A stretch of DNA of 64,000 nt from Chitinophagales bacterium (GTDB lineage: Bacteria; Bacteroidota; Bacteroidia; Chitinophagales; Chitinophagaceae), in NCBI GenBank assembly GCA_021323755.1, contig JAJPKJ010000007.1, forward strand, positions 1 to 64,000, in the 5' to 3' direction. A program made the position numbers and the translations under genes. Shown one piece after another: positions 41,722 to 51,424 of the stretch. How positions within the stretch are numbered: the stretch's first letter is position 1; each line of letters begins with the position of its first letter. The notes below the pieces were generated by a model that saw only the letters and a program-made list of their open reading frames with translations, made no database searches and was not told where the DNA came from.

Positions 41722-42642
41722 TTACACCAATGCAATATCGAAACTCACCAATTCTACAAATTCCTGCACGCGTCCATCAATATCTGCTTTTGTGATTTCT
41801 CTCAATCTTTGTGTGCCGAATTTTTCTACACAAAAACTCGCCATGGCGCTACCAACAATAATCGCTGTTTTCATATTCGCAAAAGAAATATCTTTTGTCT
41901 TTGCCAGGTGCCCGATAAAACCACCAGCAAATGTATCACCTGCTCCGGTTGGATCAAAGACTTCTTCTAACGGTAATGCGGGCGCGAAAAACACCTCGTT
42001 GCCATGAAACAATAATGCGCCGTGTTCGCCTTTTTTTATGATCAGGTATTTTGGACCCATTTTTGAAATCGCAGCTGCAGCCTTCACCAAAGAATATTCT
42101 CCGCTTAATTGTCTTGCTTCGCTGTCGTTTACCAATAATACATCAACTTTTGCCAGGACTTTTTTCAGGTCATCCAATGCAATGTCCATCCAAAAATTCA
42201 TCGTGTCAATAGCGATCAGTTTCGGTTTCTTTTTCAACTGATCGATCACACTCAATTGCACAGATGGCGCAAGATTTCCAAGCATTATAAATTCACAATC
42301 CTGGAAACTGTCAGGCACAACAGGCTGAAAAGTTCCGAGTACATTTAATTCCGTTACCAGTGTATCGCGCGTATTCATATCCATATGATATTTGCCCGAC
42401 CAATAAAAAGATTTTTCATCCTTTTTGATCTGAACCCCTTCCAGATCCACGCCACGCGCCGATAATGCATCCAGCTCTGCCTGCGGAAAATCTCCGCCAA
42501 CCACCGAAATTTGTTTCACCGAAGTGAAATTACTCGCACACCAGGCAATATATGTTGCAGCGCCACCAACAATTTTATCACTTTTGCCAAAGGGCGTTTC
42601 AATATCATCAAACGCCATAGAACCCACTACAATTAACGACAT
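41722..42642 (-). CDS. PfkB family sugar/nucleoside kinase
   Basis: DPTGAGDTFAGGFIGHLA signature. Confidence 0.92.
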   Translation of the reverse strand: MSLIVVGSMAFDDIETPFGKSDKIVGGAATYIAWCASNFTSVKQISVVGGDFPQAELDALSARGVDLEGVQIKKDEKSFYWSGKYHMDMNTRDTLVTELNVLGTFQPVVPDSFQDCEFIMLGNLAPSVQLSVIDQLKKKPKLIAIDTMNFWMDIALDDLKKVLAKVDVLLVNDSEARQLSGEYSLVKAAAAISKMGPKYLIIKKGEHGALLFHGNEVFFAPALPLEEVFDPTGAGDTFAGGFIGHLAKTKDISFANMKTAIIVGSAMASFCVEKFGTQRLREITKADIDGRVQEFVELVSFDIALV

Positions 42643-42732
42643 TTTAAAATTTTAGTTGAATAAAAAAATCGCACAAACCTACATGAAATTTGACGTAACA
42701 AAAACTCTACCCGCTTTTTTATATGGCAGATC

Positions 42733-42746
42733 CTAACACTTGTTAG
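42733..42746. promoter_or_regulatory. candidate TetR-family (PaaR) operator
   Basis: CTAACACTTGTTAG, perfect 6-2-6 palindrome, 7 nt upstream of TATTTTTG (42754-42761) of the TetR-family gene. Confidence 0.65.
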
Positions 42747-42769
42747 TTTTGTTTATTTTTGATGCCTGT

Positions 42770-43360
42770 ATGGCAAAAATTCAAAGCAAAAAGAACAGCA
42801 CCAAAAAAGAGATCATTATTGAAAAAGCCGCCAAACTCTTTCGCGACAAAGGCTTTGGCGCTTCTTCCATGCGTGATCTTGCAGAAGTAGTGGGGGTGGA
42901 AGCTGCAAGCTTGTACAACCATATTCAATCCAAGTCCGAAATTTTACAAGCGATCTGCTTTAAAGTGGCCAACGAATTTATTTCTCATCTTGAAGCTGTC
43001 GAAAGAAGCCCCGAACCAACATTAAAGAAAATGGAGACCATTATCCGTTTTCATATCCGCATGATGCTGGAACAATATGAATACGTATATATTTCCGATC
43101 ATGAATGGAGACATTTGCCAGAACCTTATCTTTCTAATTTCTTAAATCAACGAAGAAGCTACCGTAAAAGATTAGGAGATATCATTGAAAACGGCATCCA
43201 AAAAAATGAAATAAAAAATATTGAACCCTATGTTGCGATATTAACCATCTTATCCGCGATAAGCGGGATAGAATCCTGGCAACGCTCCCGCAAAAGCACC
43301 AGTGCCGAAACGCTGGAAACGAATATGGTAAAGTATCTGATCGAAGGGTTGAAGAAATAA
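42770..43360 (+). CDS. TetR/AcrR family transcriptional regulator, probable paa regulator
   Basis: N-terminal HTH KEIIIEKAAKLFRDKGFGASSMRDLAEVVGVEAASLYNHIQSKSEIL; ATG at 42770 preferred over track TTG. Confidence 0.9.
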   Translation: MAKIQSKKNSTKKEIIIEKAAKLFRDKGFGASSMRDLAEVVGVEAASLYNHIQSKSEILQAICFKVANEFISHLEAVERSPEPTLKKMETIIRFHIRMMLEQYEYVYISDHEWRHLPEPYLSNFLNQRRSYRKRLGDIIENGIQKNEIKNIEPYVAILTILSAISGIESWQRSRKSTSAETLETNMVKYLIEGLKK

Positions 43361-43430
43361 CAGAGAATAAAACAAAGAATAGAAAAAATGAGAACTTCCC
43401 ACTGTAAACTCTAAACTGGAAACTAAATAC

Positions 43431-44516
43431 GTGGCTACACATTTTCATAAACTAAGGATTAAGGATATACGAAATGAAACTCCTGAGTGTGTTTCCATTG
43501 CATTTCATATTCCCGAAGAATTAAAAAAAGAATTTGAATTCACGCAGGGACAGAACATTACCGTCAAAGCGATCATTAATAATGAAGAAATTCGCCGTTC
43601 ATATTCTATTTGCAGCAGTCCTTTGCAAAATGAACTACGCATCGCTGTAAAAAAGATCAGTGGCGGAAAATTTTCTTTATACGCTGATTCAATAAAAGAA
43701 AATGATGCACTTGAAATTCTTCCGCCTACGGGAAAATTTTACACTGCCTTAAATCCTGTCAACAAAAAAAACTACATCGCATTTGCTGCGGGAAGCGGCA
43801 TTACTCCGGTCATCTCCCTTATTAAGACCACCTTAGCCACCGAGCCGCAGAGCAGCTTTACATTAATATATGGAAATAAGAATCGCAGTTCCATCATTTT
43901 TAAAGAGGAACTGGAAGGGATCAAAAATCGTTACATCAATCGATTCGCTCTTCATCATATCTTAAGTCGCGAGCAAACGGATGCAGCCATTAATCACGGA
44001 AGAATCAACAAAGAAAAATGTGATGAGTTAAATGAGAAACTCATCAACATTAATGAAATGGATGAGTTCTTTATTTGCGGGCCGGAACAAATGATATTTT
44101 CTGTAAAAGACTGGCTGGAAAAAAAAGAAATTGATAAAAAGAAAATTCATTTTGAATTATTCACCGTGCCCGGAGAGCGGTCGGAGATCAAAAATCCCAA
44201 GTCGGATAATCAGAGAAGGAAAATCGTCGATAAGATTAGTAACGTTACCATAAATCAAGATGGCATTGCCTTTAGCTTTGAACTCGGCTATGATGATGAA
44301 TCAATTTTAAATGCTGCCTTGAAGCAAGGCGCTGATTTGCCTTTTGCGTGCAAAGGCGGTGTTTGCAGCACATGCCGCGCTAAATTGATTGAAGGCAAAG
44401 TTGATATGGAACAGAATTATGCCCTGGAACCCGATGAACTTGAAAATGGGTTTATTCTCACTTGTCAATCGCATCCGCGAAGCGAAAAAGTGATTATTGA
44501 TTTTGATATAAAATAA
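43431..44516 (+). CDS. paaE: phenylacetyl-CoA epoxygenase reductase subunit PaaE
   Basis: FAD/NAD reductase (RRSYSICSS, AAGSGITPVISLI) plus C-terminal 2Fe-2S ferredoxin CKGGVCSTCRAKL; adjacent to paaABCD; GTG start. Confidence 0.93.
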   Translation: MATHFHKLRIKDIRNETPECVSIAFHIPEELKKEFEFTQGQNITVKAIINNEEIRRSYSICSSPLQNELRIAVKKISGGKFSLYADSIKENDALEILPPTGKFYTALNPVNKKNYIAFAAGSGITPVISLIKTTLATEPQSSFTLIYGNKNRSSIIFKEELEGIKNRYINRFALHHILSREQTDAAINHGRINKEKCDELNEKLININEMDEFFICGPEQMIFSVKDWLEKKEIDKKKIHFELFTVPGERSEIKNPKSDNQRRKIVDKISNVTINQDGIAFSFELGYDDESILNAALKQGADLPFACKGGVCSTCRAKLIEGKVDMEQNYALEPDELENGFILTCQSHPRSEKVIIDFDIK

Positions 44517-44621
44517 GAAAGCGCAGTGAATACCGCGCCTCGTTTAAACTAACAGTCACTATAATTTTGGGCTTAGGGATTAAAACGGGAGATAAATTTA
44601 TTGATAATACGCTGATATCAC

Positions 44622-44641
44622 AATACTACATTTGTAGTATT
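44622..44641. promoter_or_regulatory. perfect 9-2-9 dyad resembling BlaI/MecI operator
   Basis: AATACTACA-TT-TGTAGTATT; followed by T-run, so a weak terminator is an alternative. Confidence 0.5.
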
Positions 44642-44966
44642 TTTTTAGCCGGATCTCGATAAAAAGAGAAGGAGCTGCATCCAATTTACCTGCCAAAATG
44701 CATCAAAAATGAAATAAATTAAAAAATCCATTGGGAAAGAAAGTTTTCTAAGTCCAACCGAATTGATTTCATATTATAAAAGGCATTGTTTCGGATAGGT
44801 CCAAGCAGGTGACCGTCATTAAAAAAAAGCTTACTGTTAAAAGTGATTTTATCATGGAACAATAATAAAGTAAAGCTTCTACTTTATACTTTACAATAAA
44901 TTTGAATGGTTAAGAACGCAAAAAGTCTCCCCTTTCTCAAAGGGCATATGGTTGCCCGTGCAAAAG

Positions 44967-44980
44967 CTAACAACCGTTAG
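44967..44980. promoter_or_regulatory. candidate TetR-family (PaaR) operator upstream of paaA
   Basis: CTAACAACCGTTAG, same half-sites as 42733-42746; 19 nt before TATCTTTG at 45000-45007. Confidence 0.65.
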
Positions 44981-45028
44981 TTTCTATAAAGAAAAAAAGT
45001 ATCTTTGAGAATTAAAATTTGTTTGTTC

Positions 45029-45967
45029 ATGCTGGATCCGGAGAAAATATTTTTAGATAAGGTCTATGAAGAAATAAAAATTGAACCGAAAGACTGGATG
45101 CCGGATCAATATCGAAAAACGCTTATCCGGCAGATATCCCAGCATGCTCACAGTGAAATCGTTGGGATGTTGCCCGAAGCAAATTGGATCACGCGGGCGC
45201 CAACATTAAGAAGAAAGGCAACATTGATCGCAAAGGTGCAGGACGAAGCCGGGCATGGCTTGTATCTTTATTCTGCTGCCGAAACTTTAAATATTACCAG
45301 GGATGAAATGCTCGATCAATTGCATAGCGGCAAAGCGAAATATTCCTCCATTTTCAATTATCCGACATTAACCTGGGCAGATATGGGCGCGATCGGTTGG
45401 CTGGTTGATGGCGCCGCAATAATGAACCAGGTTCCATTGTGCCGTTGCAGTTATGGTCCTTATGCGCGTGCGATGATCCGCATTTGCAAGGAAGAAAGTT
45501 TTCACCAGCGCCAGGGTTTTGAAATATTATTGACGCTCAGTAAGGGGACAGAAGCCCAACGCAAGATGGCCCAGGATGCTATCGATCGCTGGTGGTGGCC
45601 AAGCATTATGATGTTCGGCCCCAATGATGACGCTTCTCCGCATTCTGCACAGAGCATGGCCTGGAAAATAAAACGTTTCAGTAATGACGAATTGAGACAG
45701 AAATTTATTGACATGTGCGCAGAACAGGTGAAAATATTAAGACTCACATTACCAGATGAAAAATTGAAATGGAATGAAAAAAGAAATCATTTTGATTTTG
45801 GAGAAATTAATTGGAAGGAATTTTGGAATGTGGTAAATGGAAACGGACCCTGTAATAAGGAAAGACTGGCAGCCAGAACAAAAGCACATAAAGATGGAGC
45901 TTGGGTTCGAGAAGCAGCCGCCGCACACGCAGAAAAAAGAAAATCAAGGGCGCAAAAAGCTGCATAA
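45029..45967 (+). CDS. paaA: 1,2-phenylacetyl-CoA epoxidase subunit PaaA
   Basis: [49 protein letters not shown] at 45029 preferred. Confidence 0.97.
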   Translation: MLDPEKIFLDKVYEEIKIEPKDWMPDQYRKTLIRQISQHAHSEIVGMLPEANWITRAPTLRRKATLIAKVQDEAGHGLYLYSAAETLNITRDEMLDQLHSGKAKYSSIFNYPTLTWADMGAIGWLVDGAAIMNQVPLCRCSYGPYARAMIRICKEESFHQRQGFEILLTLSKGTEAQRKMAQDAIDRWWWPSIMMFGPNDDASPHSAQSMAWKIKRFSNDELRQKFIDMCAEQVKILRLTLPDEKLKWNEKRNHFDFGEINWKEFWNVVNGNGPCNKERLAARTKAHKDGAWVREAAAAHAEKRKSRAQKAA

Positions 45968-46005
45968 ATTTTTTATCTGAGATCCATCATCTAAAATTCA
46001 ACTTA

Positions 46006-46290
46006 ATGAATAAAGAATGGCCATTATGGGAAATCTTTATCCGGAGCAAAAATGGTCTTGATCATAAACATGCCGGAAGTTTGCATGCCGCTGATGCACA
46101 AATGGCAATTGAAAATGCTAGAGATGTTTATACAAGAAGAATGGAAGGTGTAAGCATTTGGGTAGTGGAATCAAAATATATTCACGCATCAAATCCCGAT
46201 GAAGCTTCATCATTATATGATCCGGCGAATGACAAACCCTATCGTCATCCGACATTTTATGAATTGCCCGATGAATTAAAGAATATGTGA
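46006..46290 (+). CDS. paaB: 1,2-phenylacetyl-CoA epoxidase subunit PaaB
   Basis: MNKEWPLWEIFIRSKNGLDHKHAGSLHAADAQMAIENARDVYTRR; start corrected from track 45901. Confidence 0.96.
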   Translation: MNKEWPLWEIFIRSKNGLDHKHAGSLHAADAQMAIENARDVYTRRMEGVSIWVVESKYIHASNPDEASSLYDPANDKPYRHPTFYELPDELKNM

Positions 46291-46297
46291 TCGCTTT

Positions 46298-47065
46298 ATG
46301 AAAGAAAGAATCAACTACACCATCCATCTCGCAGATAACGCATTAATACTTGGTCATCGAAACAGCGAGTGGACTGGATTTGGGCCAATTATTGAACAGG
46401 ATATTGCCATCTCAAATATTGCATTGGATCTAATCGGACAGGCAAGAAATTTTTATCAATATGCCGCAACATTGATCAGCAATTCAACTGCTGAGCCCGT
46501 TACGGAAGACACACTCGCTTACTTGCGCGATGCAAAAGATTTTTTGAATTGTTCATTGGTCGAACAGACAAATGGCGATTGGGCAAAAACAATTTTACGA
46601 CAGTTTTTTTTCAGCGCCTATCAGTTTTATTTATATCAGCATTTGCAAAATAGTAATGATGAAAAGCTGGCCGCAATTGCAGAAAAATCTTTAAAGGAAG
46701 TTACTTATCATTTGCGATGGAGTAGTGAATGGGTAATAAGATTGGGGGATGGAACCGAAGAAAGCAATAAACGGATTTTGACTGCAGTTGATGACCTGTG
46801 GATATGTACCGGAGAATTGTTTGAAGCGACTGGTTTTGAGCAAACAGCAGCAAACAAAGGTTACGGCGTTGATGTTTCATTATTAAAAAGCGATTGGATG
46901 CAAAAAGTGAGAGATATTTTTGAGGAAGCCACGCTCCCCTTGCCAGTGGAAACGGAATCGCAGGTAAAATGGTTTGGCAAAGAAGGAAAACATTCAGAAC
47001 ACCTCGGTTATATTTTGGCTGAAATGCAGTTCCTGCAAAGAACTTATCCCAATAGCGAATGGTAA
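46298..47065 (+). CDS. paaC: 1,2-phenylacetyl-CoA epoxidase subunit PaaC
   Basis: ADNALILGHRNSEWTGFGPIIEQDIAISNIALDLIGQARNFYQYAA. Confidence 0.96.
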   Translation: MKERINYTIHLADNALILGHRNSEWTGFGPIIEQDIAISNIALDLIGQARNFYQYAATLISNSTAEPVTEDTLAYLRDAKDFLNCSLVEQTNGDWAKTILRQFFFSAYQFYLYQHLQNSNDEKLAAIAEKSLKEVTYHLRWSSEWVIRLGDGTEESNKRILTAVDDLWICTGELFEATGFEQTAANKGYGVDVSLLKSDWMQKVRDIFEEATLPLPVETESQVKWFGKEGKHSEHLGYILAEMQFLQRTYPNSEW

Positions 47066-47077
47066 TTCTTTTATTAA

Positions 47078-47590
47078 GTGATCAATATGATCGATGAAGA
47101 AAAAATATCAGTGAAAAAAATCCGGGAGATTCTAGAATCGGTGAACGATCCGGAAGTTCCTGTGCTTTCTATCATTGACCTGGGAATTTTGCGCGACGTA
47201 ATAATCAATGATGACGAAATCGAAATATTGATCACACCTACCTATTCCGGTTGCCCGGCTATTGATATGATCAGCATGAATATTAAATTGGCATTGATTG
47301 AAAATGGTCACAAAAAAATAAAGATCACATCCGTTCTCTCCCCTGCATGGACAACCGATTGGATGAGTGAGGAAGGAAAACAAAAATTAAAAGCTTTTGG
47401 AATTGCGCCACCCACGCTCAAACAACAGATTTGTCACACAGAACTCTTTCATGAGGGAGAAGCCATTCAATGCCCGAGGTGCAATTCTTATCATACAAAA
47501 TTGATCAGCCAGTTTGGTTCTACCGCTTGCAAGGCATTGTATGTTTGCGAGACCTGCAAAGAGCCTTTCGATTATTTCAAATGCCATTGA
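47078..47590 (+). CDS. paaD: phenylacetate-CoA oxygenase assembly protein PaaD
   Basis: VNDPEVPVLSIIDLGILRDV, TPTYSGCPAIDMI, CPRCNSYHTKLISQFGSTACKALYVCETC; start GTG 47078 or ATG 47087. Confidence 0.95.
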   Translation: MINMIDEEKISVKKIREILESVNDPEVPVLSIIDLGILRDVIINDDEIEILITPTYSGCPAIDMISMNIKLALIENGHKKIKITSVLSPAWTTDWMSEEGKQKLKAFGIAPPTLKQQICHTELFHEGEAIQCPRCNSYHTKLISQFGSTACKALYVCETCKEPFDYFKCH

Positions 47591-47640
47591 ATTGCTCCTC
47601 CAATAAATCGTAAATTGTAATACTCAAATCACAAATAATA

Positions 47641-48417
47641 ATGTCATCAATTCTTTTGGAAATAAAAAATTCGGTAGCTATCATCACGCTTAATCGTCCT
47701 GAAAAATTTAATTCATTCAATCGGGAGATGGCATTATTGCTGCAAAACATTTTGGACGATTGTGCCGCTGATAAAAATATTCGATGCCTCTATCTGACCG
47801 GAAATGGAAAAGCCTTTTGTGCCGGGCAGGATCTGGGAGAATTGACAGGAGATGAAGCGCCGGGTTTTGATAAAATTCTTTCAGAACATTATAATCCTGT
47901 CGTTACCCGGATCAGAAATATTGAAAAGCCTGTTGTTTGCGCAGTGAATGGAGTTGCTGCCGGCGCGGGTGCAAATATTGCGTTATGCTGTGACGTGGTC
48001 GTGGCAAGCCTTTCAGCATCATTTGTCCAGGCGTTCTCAAAAATCGGATTGATACCAGACTGTGGCGGAACATTTTTTTTACCAAGATTGATCGGTTTTC
48101 AAAAAGCGAGTGCATTCATGATGCTTGGTGATAAAGTATCTGCCACCGATGCAGAGAGAATCGGGATGATCTACAAAATATTTCCGGAGGAAACTTTTTT
48201 TGCAGAATCATTAAAGATCGCCATCACGCTTTCGCAAATGCCGACAAAAGGTTTGGCTTACACAAAGAAGGCATTGAATCATTCACTATCAAATTCATTC
48301 GAACAACAATTACAGGTTGAAGACAAATGGCAATTCGCCGCTGCCAACACCCAAGATTATAAAGAAGGCGTAAAATCTTTTTTAGAAAAACGAAATCCCG
48401 TTTTTACAGGTCAATAG
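47641..48417 (+). CDS. paaG: enoyl-CoA hydratase/isomerase, probable PaaG
   Basis: Crotonase motifs (AFCAGQDLGEL, GVAAGAGANIALCCDVV), position at end of paaABCD. Confidence 0.85.
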   Translation: MSSILLEIKNSVAIITLNRPEKFNSFNREMALLLQNILDDCAADKNIRCLYLTGNGKAFCAGQDLGELTGDEAPGFDKILSEHYNPVVTRIRNIEKPVVCAVNGVAAGAGANIALCCDVVVASLSASFVQAFSKIGLIPDCGGTFFLPRLIGFQKASAFMMLGDKVSATDAERIGMIYKIFPEETFFAESLKIAITLSQMPTKGLAYTKKALNHSLSNSFEQQLQVEDKWQFAAANTQDYKEGVKSFLEKRNPVFTGQ

Positions 48418-48501
48418 ATCTTCATTTTTGTTTTAATAAAATAATTACATCACTGGCGTTTTCAGGCGCATTAATTTATCTACATTTATCTTTTGCATTT
48501 T

Positions 48502-49710
48502 ATGAAATCAAAACAAGCTGCATTAGGATTTATTTTTATTACGCTTCTTATCGACGTAACCGGCTGGGGCATTATTATTCCGGTCATGCCAAAATTAATT
48601 GAGCAGTTGATTCATGCCGACGTAAGCACCGCTTCAAAATATGGAGGCTGGCTCACTTTTGCATTTGCCTTCATGCAATTTTTCTGTGCGCCGATATTGG
48701 GAAACCTAAGCGACAAATACGGCCGCAGACCTGTTTTATTATTTTCATTATTTGGATTTGGAATAGATTATCTCTTTCTCTCATTCGCTCCAACCATTGG
48801 ATGGTTATTTGTGGGAAGGGCTGTGGCAGGAATAACAGGAGCCAGTTTTACAACAGCCTCAGCATATATTGCAGATATCAGCACAAATGAAAATCGTGCG
48901 AAAAATTTCGGAATGGTTGGCGCAGCATTTGGATTGGGATTTATCGTTGGCCCGGTGATCGGCGGTTTACTCGGACATTTTGGTCCACGGGTTCCCTTTT
49001 ATGCGGCAGCAGGATTATGTTTGTTGAACTGGTTATACGGATATTTTATTTTGCCAGAATCATTGAGCCTCGATCACCGCAGAAAATTTGAATGGAAAAG
49101 AGCAAACCCGGTTGGTGCCCTTGCTCATTTAAGAAAATATCCCGCACTGGGTGGATTATTTGTAGCAGTGACTCTTGTTTATATTGCTGCACACGCTGTT
49201 CAAAGCAACTGGAATTATTTTACCATGTACCGTTTTAACTGGAGTGCGGGAATGGTTGGCATTTCCCTTGGCGTTGTTGGGGCATTAATTGCATTGGTTC
49301 AGGCAGTGCTATTACGTTTTATTAATCCGAAATTAGGCAATGAAAGAAGCGTTTATGTTGGCCTTGGTTTATATACTTTAGGCATGCTTTTATTCGCATT
49401 TGCCACACAGGGTTGGATGATGTTCGTATTTCTTGTTCCTTACTGTTTGGGTGGAATTGCGGGCCCGGCATTGCAAGCAATCATCTCAAGCCATGTGCCA
49501 CCAAATGAACAAGGAGAATTACAAGGTTCTCTTACCAGTTTGATGAGTGCAACAACCATTATCGGCCCATTGATAATGACCAATCTTTTCTATTACTTCA
49601 CGCAAAAAAGTGCACCCGTGCAATTTCCGGGAGCGCCCTTCCTATTAGGAAGTATATTAATATTATCAAGCTGCATCATCGCTTATAAGTCTTTAAAGGT
49701 AAATTCCTGA
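48502..49710 (+). CDS. MFS transporter, TCR/TetA-like
   Basis: [48 protein letters not shown] at 48502. Confidence 0.88.
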   Translation: MKSKQAALGFIFITLLIDVTGWGIIIPVMPKLIEQLIHADVSTASKYGGWLTFAFAFMQFFCAPILGNLSDKYGRRPVLLFSLFGFGIDYLFLSFAPTIGWLFVGRAVAGITGASFTTASAYIADISTNENRAKNFGMVGAAFGLGFIVGPVIGGLLGHFGPRVPFYAAAGLCLLNWLYGYFILPESLSLDHRRKFEWKRANPVGALAHLRKYPALGGLFVAVTLVYIAAHAVQSNWNYFTMYRFNWSAGMVGISLGVVGALIALVQAVLLRFINPKLGNERSVYVGLGLYTLGMLLFAFATQGWMMFVFLVPYCLGGIAGPALQAIISSHVPPNEQGELQGSLTSLMSATTIIGPLIMTNLFYYFTQKSAPVQFPGAPFLLGSILILSSCIIAYKSLKVNS

Positions 49711-49946
49711 GGCAGTAAACAATAATTTCTTCAAAATCTCCGTTGCATATTGCGGAATATCTTAATTGTGCTTGCAACTACATTTAAATAAGGGAAACCA
49801 TTTAAAAAGTTTGCTGCCTGAAAAAGTCTGCCTGCACATTTATTTGGAAAAAACACGTTTAAGTTTATTATAAATAATACATAACCTATGATGAGCGCTT
49901 GTGCAGTTCATTTTAAAACTAAATCATCAATCAAATTTTCGAAAAC

Positions 49947-50531
49947 ATGAAAACCTTTAAACTTCTTCTCATTGGATCTTTGGTAATCAGTATCGCAATA
50001 ATAAGCTGCTCAAAAGGCAGCACTGGCCCGCAAGGTCCGGCAGGCCCCGCAGGAACTAACGGATCCAACGGAGCTAATGGTTCAAACGGGACCAATGGTA
50101 CCAACGGAACCAACGGCACAAATGGAACAGACAGCGTGCTTTATTCTGCATGGGATACTTTAAGTACACCTTATGACACCACAGCCGCCGCATATACCGA
50201 TACCATACAAGCTCCGGCGATTACACAATCCATTATAGATAGCGGATTAGTAATAAGCTATGTCAAGGACATCTATGGTAATACCGGAACAACAGTAGAT
50301 ATTACTGAATACATCACATCCGGTGTATTTGTAACATATGGACTTGGAACAATAAATATCTCTTCCGGATTTGATATGACAGGGGTCCAATTCCGATATG
50401 TCGTTGTGCCGGGTGCAATTCTGACCAGCAGTACATTCAAGCAGTACTCAAGCCAGCAAATAAAACGCATGGATTTCAGCACGCTTACTAAATTGCTAGG
50501 AGAAGCAACTAATAAATCAACATCGAACTAA
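49947..50531 (+). CDS. collagen-like (Gly-X-Y repeat) lipoprotein
   Basis: ISCSKGSTGPQGPAGPAGTNGSNGANGSNGTNGTNGTNGTNGTDSVLYSAW. Confidence 0.85.
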   Translation: MKTFKLLLIGSLVISIAIISCSKGSTGPQGPAGPAGTNGSNGANGSNGTNGTNGTNGTNGTDSVLYSAWDTLSTPYDTTAAAYTDTIQAPAITQSIIDSGLVISYVKDIYGNTGTTVDITEYITSGVFVTYGLGTINISSGFDMTGVQFRYVVVPGAILTSSTFKQYSSQQIKRMDFSTLTKLLGEATNKSTSN

Positions 50532-50550
50532 TAAAAATTTCAGATAAAAA

Positions 50551-50584
50551 AACCCGGTACAATAATTTAGTACCGGGTTTTTGT
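50551..50584 (+). terminator. rho-independent terminator
   Basis: AACCCGGTAC-AATAATTTA-GTACCGGGTT followed by TTTGTTTT. Confidence 0.9.
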
Positions 50585-50806
50585 TTTACGGAACACATCT
50601 TTTTTCGAGAAAGAAGGATCGTTTTTTGCAGAAGTTGTTTGGGGAATTATTTTTCTTTCAATTGAATATAGTTGATTAAATTTGTTTGCAGTCTGCGATT
50701 CTTGCTTAAGAAAAACTTCAATTTTAGCTTTATAAGTAAACCTTTACTTTTAAAATAACGTACCATAATCTAATTAAAATAATTATTAATCTAAACTGAC
50801 GAAATC

Positions 50807-51349
50807 ATGAAAAATTTGATCCCCTTATTTGCTGCAATAATTGTTGTTTCATTATCAATAGCTGGTTGTTCAAAAGGTGACAGAGGTCCCGCTGGTCCTG
50901 CTGGTCCGGCCGGTCCTGATAGCATATTTTATTCTGCATGGGCCTCCCTTCAGATGCCTCTTAATACAAACGATTCATTATACGAAGAAACGATTACTGC
51001 CTCTGCATTGACATCAACTTTTCTAGATAATGGTGCTTTATTATCCTACGTTGCGATACCGCCGGCAACTTCAGGTCTTGCAGACACCCTCGTAATAAAC
51101 AGTTCGGATCTTTTTACCTATACTGGGGGAGCTTACTTGACGCAGGATCTGCTTCCGGGTCAAATTGAATTATACTCTAACCTGAATCTTACCGGTCTCG
51201 GAGCAGCATACCGTTATGTTCTTGTTCCAGGAACAATACTCAGTACAAGCGTCTTTAAACAATACACCAAGGAACAAATTAAAAAGATGGATTATAGTAC
51301 TCTCACCAAATTGGCGAATACTGCCAAAACACAATCATCAACGAACTGA
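50807..51349 (+). CDS. collagen-like lipoprotein, shorter-repeat paralog
   Basis: AGCSKGDRGPAGPAGPAGPDSIFYSAW; C-terminus KQYTKEQIKKMDYSTLTKLAN parallels first copy KQYSSQQIKRMDFSTLTKLLG. Confidence 0.85.
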   Translation: MKNLIPLFAAIIVVSLSIAGCSKGDRGPAGPAGPAGPDSIFYSAWASLQMPLNTNDSLYEETITASALTSTFLDNGALLSYVAIPPATSGLADTLVINSSDLFTYTGGAYLTQDLLPGQIELYSNLNLTGLGAAYRYVLVPGTILSTSVFKQYTKEQIKKMDYSTLTKLANTAKTQSSTN

Positions 51350-51371
51350 TTAAAATAAATGGCATAACTAA

Positions 51372-51405
51372 AAACCCGATGCAAATTGTATCGGGTTTGA
51401 TTTTT
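51372..51405 (+). terminator. rho-independent terminator
   Basis: AAACCCGATGCA-AAT-TGTATCGGGTTT followed by GATTTTTTT. Confidence 0.88.
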
Positions 51406-51424
51406 TTAAGAGGCCAATTAATAA

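Noticed and set aside
44546-44560. CTAACAGTCACTATA as a third PaaR-type site
   Set aside because: Only the left half-site matches; the right half lacks GTTAG.
49931-50119. Minus-strand ORF MPLVPLVPLVPFEPLAPLDPLVPAGPAGP
   Set aside because: Antisense translation of the Gly-X-Y repeat of the collagen-like gene; no independent coding support.
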